In this document: piece after piece, positions 1-10,627 of the stretch
Numbering within the stretch: position 1 is the first letter of the stretch
Layout of the letters: every line of letters begins with the position of its first letter
Source of the DNA: Cavenderia fasciculata
Lineage: Eukaryota; Evosea; Eumycetozoa; Acytosteliales; Cavenderiaceae
Assembly: GCF_000203815.1 (NCBI RefSeq)
Contig: NW_004457703.1
Coordinates: forward strand, 310,001-374,000
Direction of reading: 5' to 3'
Length of the DNA: 64,000 nucleotides
Notes under the pieces: model-generated
The model's database searches: none
What the model saw: only the letters and a program-made list of their open reading frames with translations
What the model was told of the DNA's origin: nothing
Position numbers and translations under genes: made by a program

Positions 1-325
1 TGTCCTTTTAAAATTCATTCCTTACCTTGAAAATCAACGACAACCAACCAACAAACACAAACTTGAAATTAATATAGCATTCCAAACATATATATTTATA
101 TATATATATATACATATCTTTTTTCAAAAAGGATATTATCAATTTTTTTTTTTTGAATTTCAATCATCAATCAATCACATCAACATTAAATTGTTTCCAA
201 CATCATTTAAATAATAAAAATAATAATAATAATTAAATTATTAAATCCAAAACACATTAACATTTATAAATTTATATTTTATATAAATAACAAATAACAT
301 AATCACATATATTTATTTAACAAAA
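1..325. promoter_or_regulatory. AT-rich upstream region of the G-alpha gene
   Basis: Non-coding. It is almost pure A/T with a T-rich tract near 150 and (TA)n near 98-112, then A-rich leader directly before the ATG at 326, as is typical of dictyostelid promoters. I see no RNA gene or defined operator. Confidence 0.5.
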
Positions 326-2079
326 ATGGGTTCTCATCATAGTACTGCCAACAGCAATAATAGTAATAACTGTAATAATAATAGTAATAATAATAATAAT
401 ATTATTATTAATAGTAAAAGTAATATTAATAGTAATAATAGTCCAATCGGACAAAAAAATAGTCTTAGTAAATATGCAACTTTAATCAAACAAAATTCTT
501 TGGATCGTTTGGAAAACCAAATACGTGGAAAAAACAAAGATACATCAGATGAAGAGAAAAAACCAAGACTTAAAATATTAACTTTAGGTTCAAATAATAG
601 TGGAAAGGTAAATATAAATATATCAATATAAGTATTAAAAAATATTCATTTGTATATTAACTATTTTTCTTTTATTTATTAATTTATTTTTTTAATAGTC
701 AACATTTATTAAACAAATTAATATACTTTATAATGGAGGATATACAAAGGATGAATTGTCACTTTACAAACCATACATGAGATTAAATCTAACACAAATT
801 GCAAAAGATATGATCACATTTACACAAACCCGTGAAAAGGAAATCTATACCTCTACTATTGCCAGAAATGCCTGGAAGAAAATGAGTGGACTCTGTGCCG
901 ACAATATTAAAATATCAAAGGAATTACTTAAAACTATTTGGGATCTTTGGAATGACAACCAATTTAAATTGGAATTTACAAATGCTACTGTTCAAAAACG
1001 TGAAGATATGGTTTAGTATGTAAACAAAACATAAACAAATAATAATCAAAAGAAATATTTGAATATTAATATTAATATTGTTTTTTTTTGTTTATAGTTT
1101 AATTGAAAATTCAAAAAGAATATTAATGGATGATTATATCCCTACGGTTGAAGATATATTACGTTGTAAAGCACAAACTAGTGGAACGTATGACACGACC
1201 ATTGAAGATAATAATTGTGTCTATACATTTGTTGATGTGGGTGGTCAGAAATGTGAAAGAAAGAAATGGATCCATCAATTTGAAGATGTTGGTGTCATAT
1301 TGTTTTTCGTATCAATGAATGATTATGATTATGAATATGATGATCTTTCAACATCAACATCACCATCTTCTCCATTACCAACTTCTTCCTCATCATCATG
1401 TTCTTCAACGACATCACCTAGAAATAGTGTAAATTATACGTACAGTGAGAGTAGTATGGATAGCGATATCGAAGAATTGGATATTCTTGGGGACTTGGAA
1501 ACAAAGAGTACTTCATCTTCAAGAAGTAGTAATAGTGATTTAAATTCTGAAGAAATATCAATCATTGATAATAATAATAATAATCATACAAATTTGGATG
1601 AATGTGGTCAACTAAAACATTCCAACTCTAACAACAACAAACAAAAAAGAGATAGTTGTCAACAACAAAGAGAACAAAGACATTCACGTCACTCATCACC
1701 AAGAAAACAAACATCATCATCATCTCCACGTCAATCAACCAATAGATTACAAGAGACATTTGATTTGTTTGAAGAGACTATTAATAATCGATGGTTTTAC
1801 AATACTCCAGTGGTACTACTACTAAACAAATGCGATTTGTTTGTTGACAAGTTAAAGACGGTACCATTGGCCAAATACTTTCCAGACTATACTGGAAAGA
1901 GCGGAGAGAGCGTCGATGCAACAGCCTTTATTTCACAACAGTTCCGTAAACGTGACCACTACTCCAACAACAAAAGACTATTTATTCACTCGTTCAACGC
2001 TACTGAAAGTAACCAAATCGGTGACTTTATCGATTATGTCAAAAGAATGATGTTGATTTGTAATTCAAATTATAATTAA
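326..2079 (+). CDS. Divergent heterotrimeric G-protein alpha subunit
   Basis: Three exons: 326-607, 699-1015 and 1098-2079, about 526 residues; GT-AG introns keep frame. Order: Gly at position 2 (possible myristoylation, MGSHHS), Asn-rich spacer, P-loop LGSNNSGKST, all-helical domain, switch I DILRCKAQTSGT, switch II DVGGQKCERKKW, base-recognition LNKCD, and FNATES in place of the usual TCAT box. Family: G-alphas couple seven-helix receptors to effectors at the plasma membrane. Odd points: the catalytic switch I Arg is Lys, its P-loop Glu partner is Asn, the Arg after GGQ is Lys, and about 140 Ser/Asn-rich residues are inserted between the NDYD stretch and the RLQETFDLFEE helix. Most dictyostelid G-alphas are about 350 residues, so the insert explains the length. 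The family call is secure; which paralogue is unknown. Confidence 0.9.
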
Positions 2080-2377
2080 CTAAAATAAATATTAAATAAT
2101 TAATATTTGTATTTTTAGATCACATACATACCCAGGAAGAGGAGGAGGGAGGAGGAGGAGGAGGAGGGGAGGGGATATATTATAATGTATTTGGGATCAC
2201 ATGGTCCTTGGAAAAATAAATAAAACGAAAAAGGAAATGAGATCTGAGATTGGGGAAAAATATGAATTAATAAAATCATATGATTTGTCTTTGTCGGGTT
2301 GGTCTCAAAACAGTTCATTGCTCTGATCAACTTTTCAAAATACAAAGATAGATAGATAGATAGATTAGATAGATAAA

Positions 2378-2781
2378 ATGGAAAGAAAACATACAAAGAT
2401 GATTATTAAAACTGATGCTGGTGAATCTTCAATTGAAGGAATTGGTAAAGTATCAAAAACGGATTGATATTTTAATATTGTACAAATCAACTAATACTTT
2501 TTAACTTTACTATCGATCTATCTATCTTTTAAATCTCAGCTGGCTTGTTACCTAATCCAATGATATACCCACCTCCCTATTCTGTTATATTCGATGTGGA
2601 TGCCAAGATTGATGGACCAAATATTTGGAATAGCCAAGGAGTTGCATCTCAATCATCAATTGTTGAAAGAAGTAACAAAGTGTATAACCTACCTTCTGGA
2701 ACTGGCCACTTTGCACAAACTGATGGTCGTACTAGTATCAGACTGTTTTTAAGTGCCCCAATGGCTGAAATGCCATTATAA
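2378..2781 (+). CDS. Small conserved-looking unknown protein
   Basis: Two exons, 2378-2444 and 2540-2781, joined by a GTAAAG...CTCAG intron that keeps frame, giving about 102 residues. The ATG at 2378 follows a GATA-type microsatellite (2347-2374). There is no signal peptide or membrane segment. The protein has a Pro/Tyr patch (NPMIYPPPYS), a beta-rich middle and a C-terminus with LPSGTGHFAQTDGR. I do not recognise the family. Coding is supported by the splice sites, by lower AT than the flanks, and by absence of low-complexity runs. Confidence 0.6.
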
Positions 2782-3468
2782 ACAAACATTGTACAAATAA
2801 TATTGAAATAAAACAAATCATACATACATACATACCAATGTAGTGTGTACACCAGAAAGGAAATGAAAGAAAGGAGAGATAGAAGAGGATGGGAGTACGA
2901 TAGATCCGTACGGATGTATCATACGACCAGAAGACTTGAGTGTTGGTAATCTTGATATCTAGGTATCTGAGAAGATCGATACCTCTTCGCACAACCAACT
3001 ATTAATCATTAATATCTATTGATATAGACTTGTTGTACAGATAACCATCGTCAATCTAGAGAATAGATTGTTGGTGTCTGAGCTTACTTACTTTGCAGAT
3101 ATCACTGCAAATATTAAAAATTTTAAAATAGTAGGGGTTTGGTAGTCGGTCTGAAAAACACCACAATTGTACTATGAGGGGGTTAATAAGTTGCTTATTG
3201 CATTCATTCACTCCCCCCACCTCCACTCAGATCTATTGTGTTGTTTATCTCATAGGTACCAATACAATCTATCTTGATTCCCCACCCACCCACCCACTCA
3301 CCCCTCTATAGTTGTGTTGTGGTGTTGTATATGTGTTGTTTTTGTGGTTGGTTTGACAAACCATGTTCTTTGACACACTTTAAACACAACCTAACAAAAC
3401 ACAATAATAATAATAGTTATAGTATTATAGTTAGTTATAGTATTATAGTATTTATATAGTATAGATAG

Positions 3469-3499
<31 letters not shown>

Positions 3500-3574
3500 C
3501 ATTGTAATAGTATCAAAGTTTGTATAGTAGTAGTAGAATAGTATCATCATAATCATCATCAACATCAACATCAA
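2782..3574. other. Intergenic region upstream of the PTEN-like gene
   Basis: No convincing gene. It holds C-rich CCCACC repeats near 3280-3305, a G-rich GTAGGGGTTTGG stretch near 3133, and a (TA)n microsatellite at about 3470-3497, then ATC repeats before the next ATG. The C/G-rich stretches resemble G-box-like promoter elements known in Dictyostelium, but this is only a resemblance. Confidence 0.4.
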
Positions 3575-5542
3575 ATGAACTCAATGATACTTTCAAAAGT
3601 TAGAGCAATTGTTTCAGCTGATAGAAAGAGATTCAAAGATCATGAATATGATTTGGATCTATCTTATATTCTACCTAATCTCATTGGTATGTGTCACATA
3701 ATAATAATACAACTGACAGTTGGTCTTGGCTATTCAATCATATCATATCATGACTTTTTGATATTAATAACATAACAACCCTCTATCAATCAATCGATCA
3801 ATTATTATTATTATTATTAAAGCAATGAGTTTCCCAGGTAAAGGATTGGAAGCAACATGGAGAAATAGTGTACAAGATGTTTGTTCACTTTTAAAAGAGA
3901 GACATAGTGGAAAATTTATGATTTGGAATTTGAATGATCGTCAATATGATTATGATCGTTTTAATAATCAAATTGTATGTACACATGCACACACACACAC
4001 ACACACATCTCTAAATACAAATACAAATACAAATACCTAATGTTATTATTATTAGATTGACTTCCCATTTCCAGATCATCACGCTCCAAATTTAAATCTA
4101 TTATTTGAGATTGTCAATTCAATGGATAATTGGTTAAAGGCTGACCCTGAGAATGTGGCTGTTGTCAGTTGTAAGGGCGGCAAGGGGAGAACAGGTACGA
4201 TTATATGTTGCTATCTCTTTTACAGCTGTGCATTCCCAACGATGGACAAGGCAATGGCACACTTTGCAGAGAAAAGATCGAATTTGAAAAAAGGTGTTAC
4301 CCAACCATCACAACAACGATACATCAACTATTTCAAAGACATAGTGTCGGGAAACTACATGATCGATGTAGTGTCTCTCAATTTACAATCAATCGAACTT
4401 GGACCACTCACCAAAGAACAAGCCAACTCTATCTCTTTGGAAATTTATGAACATGAAAAAGAAGCTAATCTATCATTCTCTAGTTCACCTGCTACTATTC
4501 AGTATGTGTTTAGAAATATAAGTATAAATAGATAAATTAAATGATACTAATAATATATATATATATTATTTTATATTTCATTCTTCAGAATAACAGCAAT
4601 CAATGAATCGACAAACCAATATAAATTAAATGTATTAATAGGAAAGAGATTGACAAAAGATATTTTAATACGTTGTTTCAAGGGAAAGAAGAGTAAAGGT
4701 CAGACATCCCTAAAGAAACAATTATTCCATCTTATTTTCAATGTATCTTTTATCAACCTTTGTAACAGTAGACTTGTATTTCATAAAAAACATTTAGATC
4801 ATTTTAAAAAGAATCAAAAAAAGTATGTAACAAACATAACAACAAACAACGTCCAATATACTAAATATTAATATTAATATTTATTTAATATTAAATATTT
4901 TTTTTGATTTGATTTAAAAGATTTAGTGAAGATTTTTATATAGAATGTATATTTCAAAATATCAATAATTGTACGGCACTACCAGACCATTCCATTCAAA
5001 TTTGGAATATAATGGCAATTAAATATAATCAAACTCAACAATTAAAATTGGATGAATTGGAAAAAGAGAAATTAGAGAAATTAAAAGACGTTGAATCATT
5101 GTTGGATAGTAATAGCGAGAGTAATAGTAATGAATCTAGCGATAGTGAGGGAAATAGTAATAGTAATAGTGAGAGTAGTAAGATTGAAAAAGACCAAAAA
5201 GTAAAAGAGGAAATAATAATAATAATGGACCAAAAAATTAAATTGGATGATGATAATCATGATAATGATGAATCAGAGGAAACGACTACTACTACTACTA
5301 CAACATCTAATACCTTGTCAACTGCCAATATCAGTAATATTACAATATGTTCATCATCCACCTCATCTTCTTCAACCTCTATTTCAACAAAAGAAGATGC
5401 AATGTCACCGTCACCACCAGCCTCACCAATCAATTATAGACATAGTCGAATGGTTGCAGTAAATGAAGTAAAACAAATGATTTTAGCAATTGATATTAAT
5501 CCTAAATCTACTGCCACTACAACAACAGTTGATCACTGTGGA

Positions 5543-5584
<42 letters not shown>

Positions 5585-6097
5585 CAAATGAATCATAGTA
5601 GTAATAGTATTGGTAGTCAATGTTTATATAGTAGTACAGGTTCAACTTCAAGTACAACATCACTTGATAGTAATAATAGTAGTAATAGTAGTGGTAGTCA
5701 ACTTTTAAAGACACCACAACCACTTCCAAAGCTACCATCGCATCTACACAATAGACATTCATCAATTGGTTCAGTTTGGAAATCGCCAAAGTCGCCCATC
5801 ATTCGTCAACAACATCACAGTATGACAGCATCACCTGACATGAGAGCTTCGGCAGATGGTCAAATTTCAATTTCAACAAGACACCGACAATATTCCATTT
5901 TACAACCACAACCACAACCACAACAAGAATCTTTAAATCAACAATCAATAACCCCAAAAACAAAAGATGAACAAGAAAAAGAAAAACTGGACCAAGAAAT
6001 TATAATTAATAATAATAATAATAGTGAAATAGTTAATATAGATAATAATAATAATAACAATTTGACGATTACACTTTCAAAACAAGAAGATATTTAA
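3575..6097 (+). CDS. PTEN-like PtdIns(3,4,5)P3 3-phosphatase with C2 domain and long Ser/Asn tail
   Basis: Five exons: 3575-3686, 3823-3974, 4056-4501, 4589-4822 and 4921-6097; all phases agree, about 706 residues. Residues about 3-185 are the phosphatase domain: VRAIVSADRKRF start, DLDLSYILPNLIAM, and active-site loop SCKGGKGRTG (CX5R; Cys nucleophile, Lys pair and Arg as in PTEN). A C2-like domain follows to about residue 340. The rest is acidic, Ser-, Asn- and Gln-rich. Role from the family: removes the 3-phosphate from PIP3 at the membrane, opposing PI3-kinase in chemotaxis. Odd: the residue before the catalytic Cys is Ser, not the His of canonical PTEN, and Ala after Cys-Lys is Gly. D. 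discoideum has PTEN and a PTEN-like protein CnrN; the tail and loop make CnrN the closer guess. Confidence 0.88.
5543..5584. repeat. (AAT)n tract coding poly-Asn
   Basis: A pure AAT run inside the last exon of the PTEN-like gene, giving about 14 Asn. Such tracts are usual in dictyostelid coding sequence. Confidence 0.85.
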
Positions 6098-6153
6098 TTT
6101 GAATTAGTTAAATAAATTCATTTTCAACCTTTTATTTATTTAAAAATAATAAC

Positions 6154-6291
6154 ATGAACTACGGAAAGGTTCGACTTTCGTTTTTTGTCACAAAAAACGA
6201 AGATGAAAATATCTTGATTGCGACAACCGCTGACCTTAAAAATATCGAACCTTTAGAACTAATCTGCAGACCAAACGAAACATTCCTTTAG
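6154..6291 (+). other. Possible 45-residue ORF or orphan first exon
   Basis: An ATG ORF of 45 residues (starts MNYGKVRLSFF, ends PNETFL) lies in the 300-base gap between the PTEN-like gene and the Cys-rich gene. Its composition is clearly less AT-rich than its flanks. The stop overlaps a good splice donor (GTAAGA at 6291), so this may be a first exon whose partner I cannot find; the next gene has its own signal peptide start. No family recognised. Confidence 0.3.
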
Positions 6292-6400
6292 TAAGATTCA
6301 TTTCTTGAATACCATCAATTACATCCGTTCATTCATGTTATTATTATTATTATTATTCAATTTCAAAGAGATATATTGATATTATATTTAGAGATAAATA

Positions 6401-7021
6401 ATGAAATTCACAAATAATATAATAATCATTGCAATAGTTGCTATGATGATGATGAATTACAATGTAGTAGATGCATCATCATATGTTTCAATTCAAGAAT
6501 TCCCAGATAATAATTGTACAGGTGAATATTTTGCACAAAACTATGCTATTGTTGGCACTTGTAATCAAGGAGCAATGTATTCGTGTGATGGTGTTACTGC
6601 GACTCGTACAATGTACAAAAACGACGATTGTTCTGGTAGTTCATGGCAGCAACAATCATACAACATTGGTCAATGCACAGGATTCCCTGAACTCGATCAA
6701 GTAGGATATACCATATGGGAGTGTGTCGACAACTACACCATTCCTGCCAACAGCTCAAACACCATTGTTTATCTGGGATCGTGTGAAACACCTTGGAATG
6801 AAAACCCTGTCTTGTGGGTCAACGCACTCAAGAATAACCACTGTTTTCCACAAACTGGAATCCCTCCAGGTTCTGGTATGGTGCGTTGCAAGAATAACAA
6901 AGGATTGATGGATTTCACTTATCCTCAACGTGGATGTAAAGGTCAACCTGAAACTGACTTTGAACCATTTCAAAAGTATTGTAATGGTGATATTGCTCAT
7001 GATTTTGTTTGTACACATTAA
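6401..7021 (+). CDS. Secreted cysteine-rich protein
   Basis: Single exon, 206 residues. Residues 1-25 are a signal peptide (hydrophobic IIIIAIVAMMMM core, likely cleavage near VVDA-SS). The mature part has many Cys in spaced pairs (NNCTGEYF, TCNQGAMYSC, NDDCSGSSW, IWECVDN, GSCETPW, NHCFPQ, VRCKNNKG, QRGCKGQ, KYCNGD, FVCTH), so probably disulphide-bonded, and a few N-glycosylation sites. It resembles the small secreted Cys-rich families expanded in dictyostelids. Function unknown. It is followed by a convergent gene at 7195. Confidence 0.8.
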   Translation: MKFTNNIIIIAIVAMMMMNYNVVDASSYVSIQEFPDNNCTGEYFAQNYAIVGTCNQGAMYSCDGVTATRTMYKNDDCSGSSWQQQSYNIGQCTGFPELDQVGYTIWECVDNYTIPANSSNTIVYLGSCETPWNENPVLWVNALKNNHCFPQTGIPPGSGMVRCKNNKGLMDFTYPQRGCKGQPETDFEPFQKYCNGDIAHDFVCTH

Positions 7022-7194
7022 AATTAAATAAATAAATAAAATTAACTAAATTAATAAATAAATTAATAAATAGTATATAAATAGTTAGTATAAATAAAAA
7101 ATAATAATTCATGACACACATTTCTTTATAAGTAGCCTGCTTGGGTACGCAATATTATTGTTGTTTGATTTGGTTTATCATTCCATTATTAATA

Positions 7195-8580
7195 TTATTC
7201 TACTTCTTCTTCTTCTTCTTCATCATCTTCTTCTAGCTGGCCGCGGTCGGTTGGTGCAATGTAGGAATAGACAGTTTTGGTGTTTAATATTCGTTCGTGT
7301 TTGAAGAGTCGTTGGCTAGTAGCTTCGTAGTTTGACAAACCTGCTAGAGTGAGATCGTGTTTGTTTTTTCGACCATAGCTGCTAGTTCTTAATATTATTG
7401 TTGTGATCATTCCATTTATCATTCCATTATTATTATTATTACAGTTATTATTTAATTTTAATAGGTTATCACAAAATAAATGACATTGATCTTTACAACA
7501 ATCGTGTGTATAATCTTCCAATGTCGTGAGGGATGGAATTTTGGAATGATTTCTTCGAACCATTCTTTGATATATTTGGGATTTGTGAGTTCACCTGTTA
7601 GATAGGTAACATTGGTCATGGTTGTTGAGAGTGTCTTTTGAGGATTGATAAATACTGAATGGGAGAGGTGCAATTTCCAAAGCGACGGACTATAGTTGGA
7701 TTCAAAGTCTTTGGGGAGGTTGTGAATGGGAATACGAAGCTTTTTGATTTCTGATGTGATGTTGATTGGTAGTTGAATTGGTAGGTTGTGAGTTGATGGT
7801 AATTCAAGTGTTTGAATGGGATGCGCGATGCGACCGAGTACCATTCCTTGAGTTAATACCTCATGACAACCATCATTGAATGATAGTTGTTTGAGTGTTG
7901 GTCGATATACATCTGCATAACCATCAGTACTTTCAAATACAAGTGAATCTAGGTTGGGCATCGCACAAAGAACACTTTCAAATAGTTGATCATATTGTGA
8001 TGTAATATCGACTAATCTTAACTTTGTAATACCTTGAAGAAGAATGACTACACCTATAGATGGTTGTAATGCAACACCAACCAGCATTATACATTGTGTG
8101 GTAAGGTTGGTAGGTTGTTTAATGGCACATGCAATATTATCAATAGGCTGTGATACGTCGTTTGCAAGTGTTCTGACCCTTTCATCTTTATAGCCCCTTT
8201 TCCTCTTGTAGTGAGTAGTTGTAAATCCTGACATGTCTAAACAACAATGATGATTTGACAAGATTAAAGAATTGTTTGCATACCAATCCAAGTGACAGTG
8301 CCCATTCATATCGTCCATCATACGCAAAATACTTGTATCTACCGGTCATCTTATCCATCTCCCATGCATATCTAACGATATCAATGATCACCAACACAGG
8401 TGGTCTAGTATCAACCATAGGAGTATAATTTGAAAGTGTATCTAAATAGAGAAATATTCGAGTTAGTACATATGATAGTAACATCAAATCAATCAATCAA
8501 TAAATAAATAGCATACCATTCTTCAAGTTATCTCTATAAGTTGCAATATCATTTTGTCTCTTTGTAATTCTATCGATCAT
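7195..8580 (-). CDS. F-box/LRR-like dictyostelid protein, frame disrupted
   Basis: Starts at the ATG ending at 8580 (MIDRITKRQND). A first intron of about 75 bases ends TATTTAG before DTLSNYTPMV. An F-box-like segment (LVCKQFFNLV) is followed by beta-strand/leucine repeats (TKLRLVDITS, LDSLVFEST, LKQLSFND, KLHLSHSVF) and an acidic Glu-rich tail. The reading frame changes twice: near a CCCC/GGGG homopolymer at 8194-8197, where one base fewer keeps QEEKGYKDERV in frame, and again around 7460-7540. Either assembly indels or a decaying gene. Related F-box/LRR-like genes are numerous in dictyostelids; substrate unknown. Confidence 0.55.
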
Positions 8581-9476
8581 CTCCAATCTTGATATCTCTA
8601 AAACTGACAATAATGATAATAATGAACATCACCAAAGTTTCGAACTTGTGGATAATTAATTTTTTTTTTATTTTTTTATTATTATTTCGAAAGGGGGGGG
8701 GGGGTGATGATGATAGACAAAAAAAAGTAATACTTTCATGATGATGTATGATGCATATGATACTTTCAATCATGATATGGTAAGTATGACTTGTTTGTTA
8801 TATATAATTAAAATATCTTTGTCGATATATATATATATTATCCCCTATCGACAAAGATACTTTATCATGGTACCATGATAATATCTAGATCTTCACAAAC
8901 CAACGAATCCCACCGTTTTCAGCTGCTTTTTTTTGCAGCGACACTCGACGCACCATCCCTTCATCTCTACGCTTTTGTAGGCTCTACCATGTTTCGGGCG
9001 TTGATATTTGTGATATTATCCGTCCTAGGAAAAGACGAACGATAGACGCATTAGAAAGGTGATGATCATCCATCCTCTTCTTTTTCTTTTTCTTTTTCTT
9101 CTTCTCTTCTTCTCTTCTTTTTCGCAACAGATAGATAGATAGGCAAATAGATAGATAGATAAATACATAGATAGATAGCTACAAACTCATTATTCTTCTT
9201 CATTCCTCTCCTTCTTTCTTTTTTTCATTTTTGTCCCTTTTCTTCTTTTTCCATCTTCATTAATCATATATATATATCTTATTCTTCTTATTCTTGTTGT
9301 TGTTGTTGTTCTTTTCGACACCACCATCTCCTTGCTTTGTCCAAGGTAAGTTACTGTCATTTACCTTTATCTTAACACTTGCTCAGAAGTAGTTCAAACA
9401 TCGATCGATCTATCATACTTGGCCTGACACAAATTTTTTTTTTTTTCTCTTTCTCTCACTCAACTTCCTAACATAG
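8581..9476. other. Intergenic region with microsatellites; uncertain 5' exon of next gene
   Basis: Holds a G10 run (8693-8704), (AT)n near 8830, a hairpin-like GCTGC...GCAGC near 8921, CTT-rich stretches and GATA repeats (9129-9180). At about 9270-9343 there is a Leu/Phe-rich open stretch ending in a strong GTAAGT donor. It would splice in frame to the exon at 9477 and look like a signal peptide, but has no ATG in that frame, so the start of the next gene is unresolved. Confidence 0.4.
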
Positions 9477-9975
9477 GATACATAAATATTTATAATGTAA
9501 CAGTTGGTCAACAAGGGTATTGGTATTTTTCACCAGATAAACGATGTAGAGTCAAATATACTATGTTGGTAGATTGTGACTATCCCCAAGTTCCAGCGTT
9601 GACACTGACCAACTCATCAATCAATGTGGTCAGTAGCCAGTTGGTAGAGAACGTCATGTTGAGCAATGGCGACCGGAGGCTCTGGGTCATCACACTCAAC
9701 TATCCGATTGGGCTAACACCTGCCGTCCCTGTGTCTCTCAAAACAACCCTTGATCCAACTATAGCGACTTGGGAATTCCCATCATACGATTGTCCAAACC
9801 CCAACACCCTCGTTTATAAAGTGACTCCACTAGAGTACCTTCAAGATGGGCTCACCACTAGATTCGAGATACGTATGATTCCCTTTTACCCCATAGATCC
9901 ACCCGTACTTTGCAATACTCCTTATGTTACTATGACAATTTGTACAAGTAAGATTTATTATTATTAAAGTTAAAT

Positions 9976-10006
<31 letters not shown>

Positions 10007-10555
10007 TAAACTTATTAAATTAACTTTATCATATCTTTTTAGCATTATTAAATTTAAAACAAGATGGATATATAGTAGCATTGACTACACTATATCAGAG
10101 TAATCTATCTGGGTATACATCAACTTTCAACTTGACCTTTGGAGCAACATCTGTCTTTTCGATACTTATTCCAATCGAACCTAGGTACAAAGAAGCTACA
10201 GACGAAATGGTGATCAGTGGATCAGATACACAGTCACCCATCTCAACGTATGCGTTTAAATTGGCGCAAGGCTACTTTGTACCTGTCGGTGCCATGTTTG
10301 ACATGAAAACATCCAATCCAGACCAAACCTTTTTATTGTCGAGTGCAAACCTCCCAATCATTGCAGTACAAGGAAACAATCGTGATGGTTTGAGATACCT
10401 CTACACAAGACCCGCAAGTGAATTGGCCTCAGGCAGTCAAATCGTCGCCGGATCATATCTTGTAAACTCAAACAGTAGTTCAACATTCCCATTATTGGAT
10501 CAATCATCAATAACTATCAACCTATTACCTCGTATGTACATTAATATTAATAACA

Positions 10556-10627
<72 letters not shown>

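Noticed and set aside
2115-2396. Minus-strand ORF over GGA and GATA repeats
   Set aside because: Reads simple repeats and overlaps the first exon of the small plus-strand gene; no coding character.
7195-7563. Independent minus-strand gene starting MVRRNHSKIPSL
   Set aside because: It overlaps and continues the F-box-like gene in another frame; more likely the displaced C-terminus than a new gene.
9060-9140. MIIHPLLFLFLF-type signal peptide ORF as first exon of the IPT/EGF gene
   Set aside because: It ends in stop codons within GATA repeats without a usable donor, so it does not connect to the exon at 9477.
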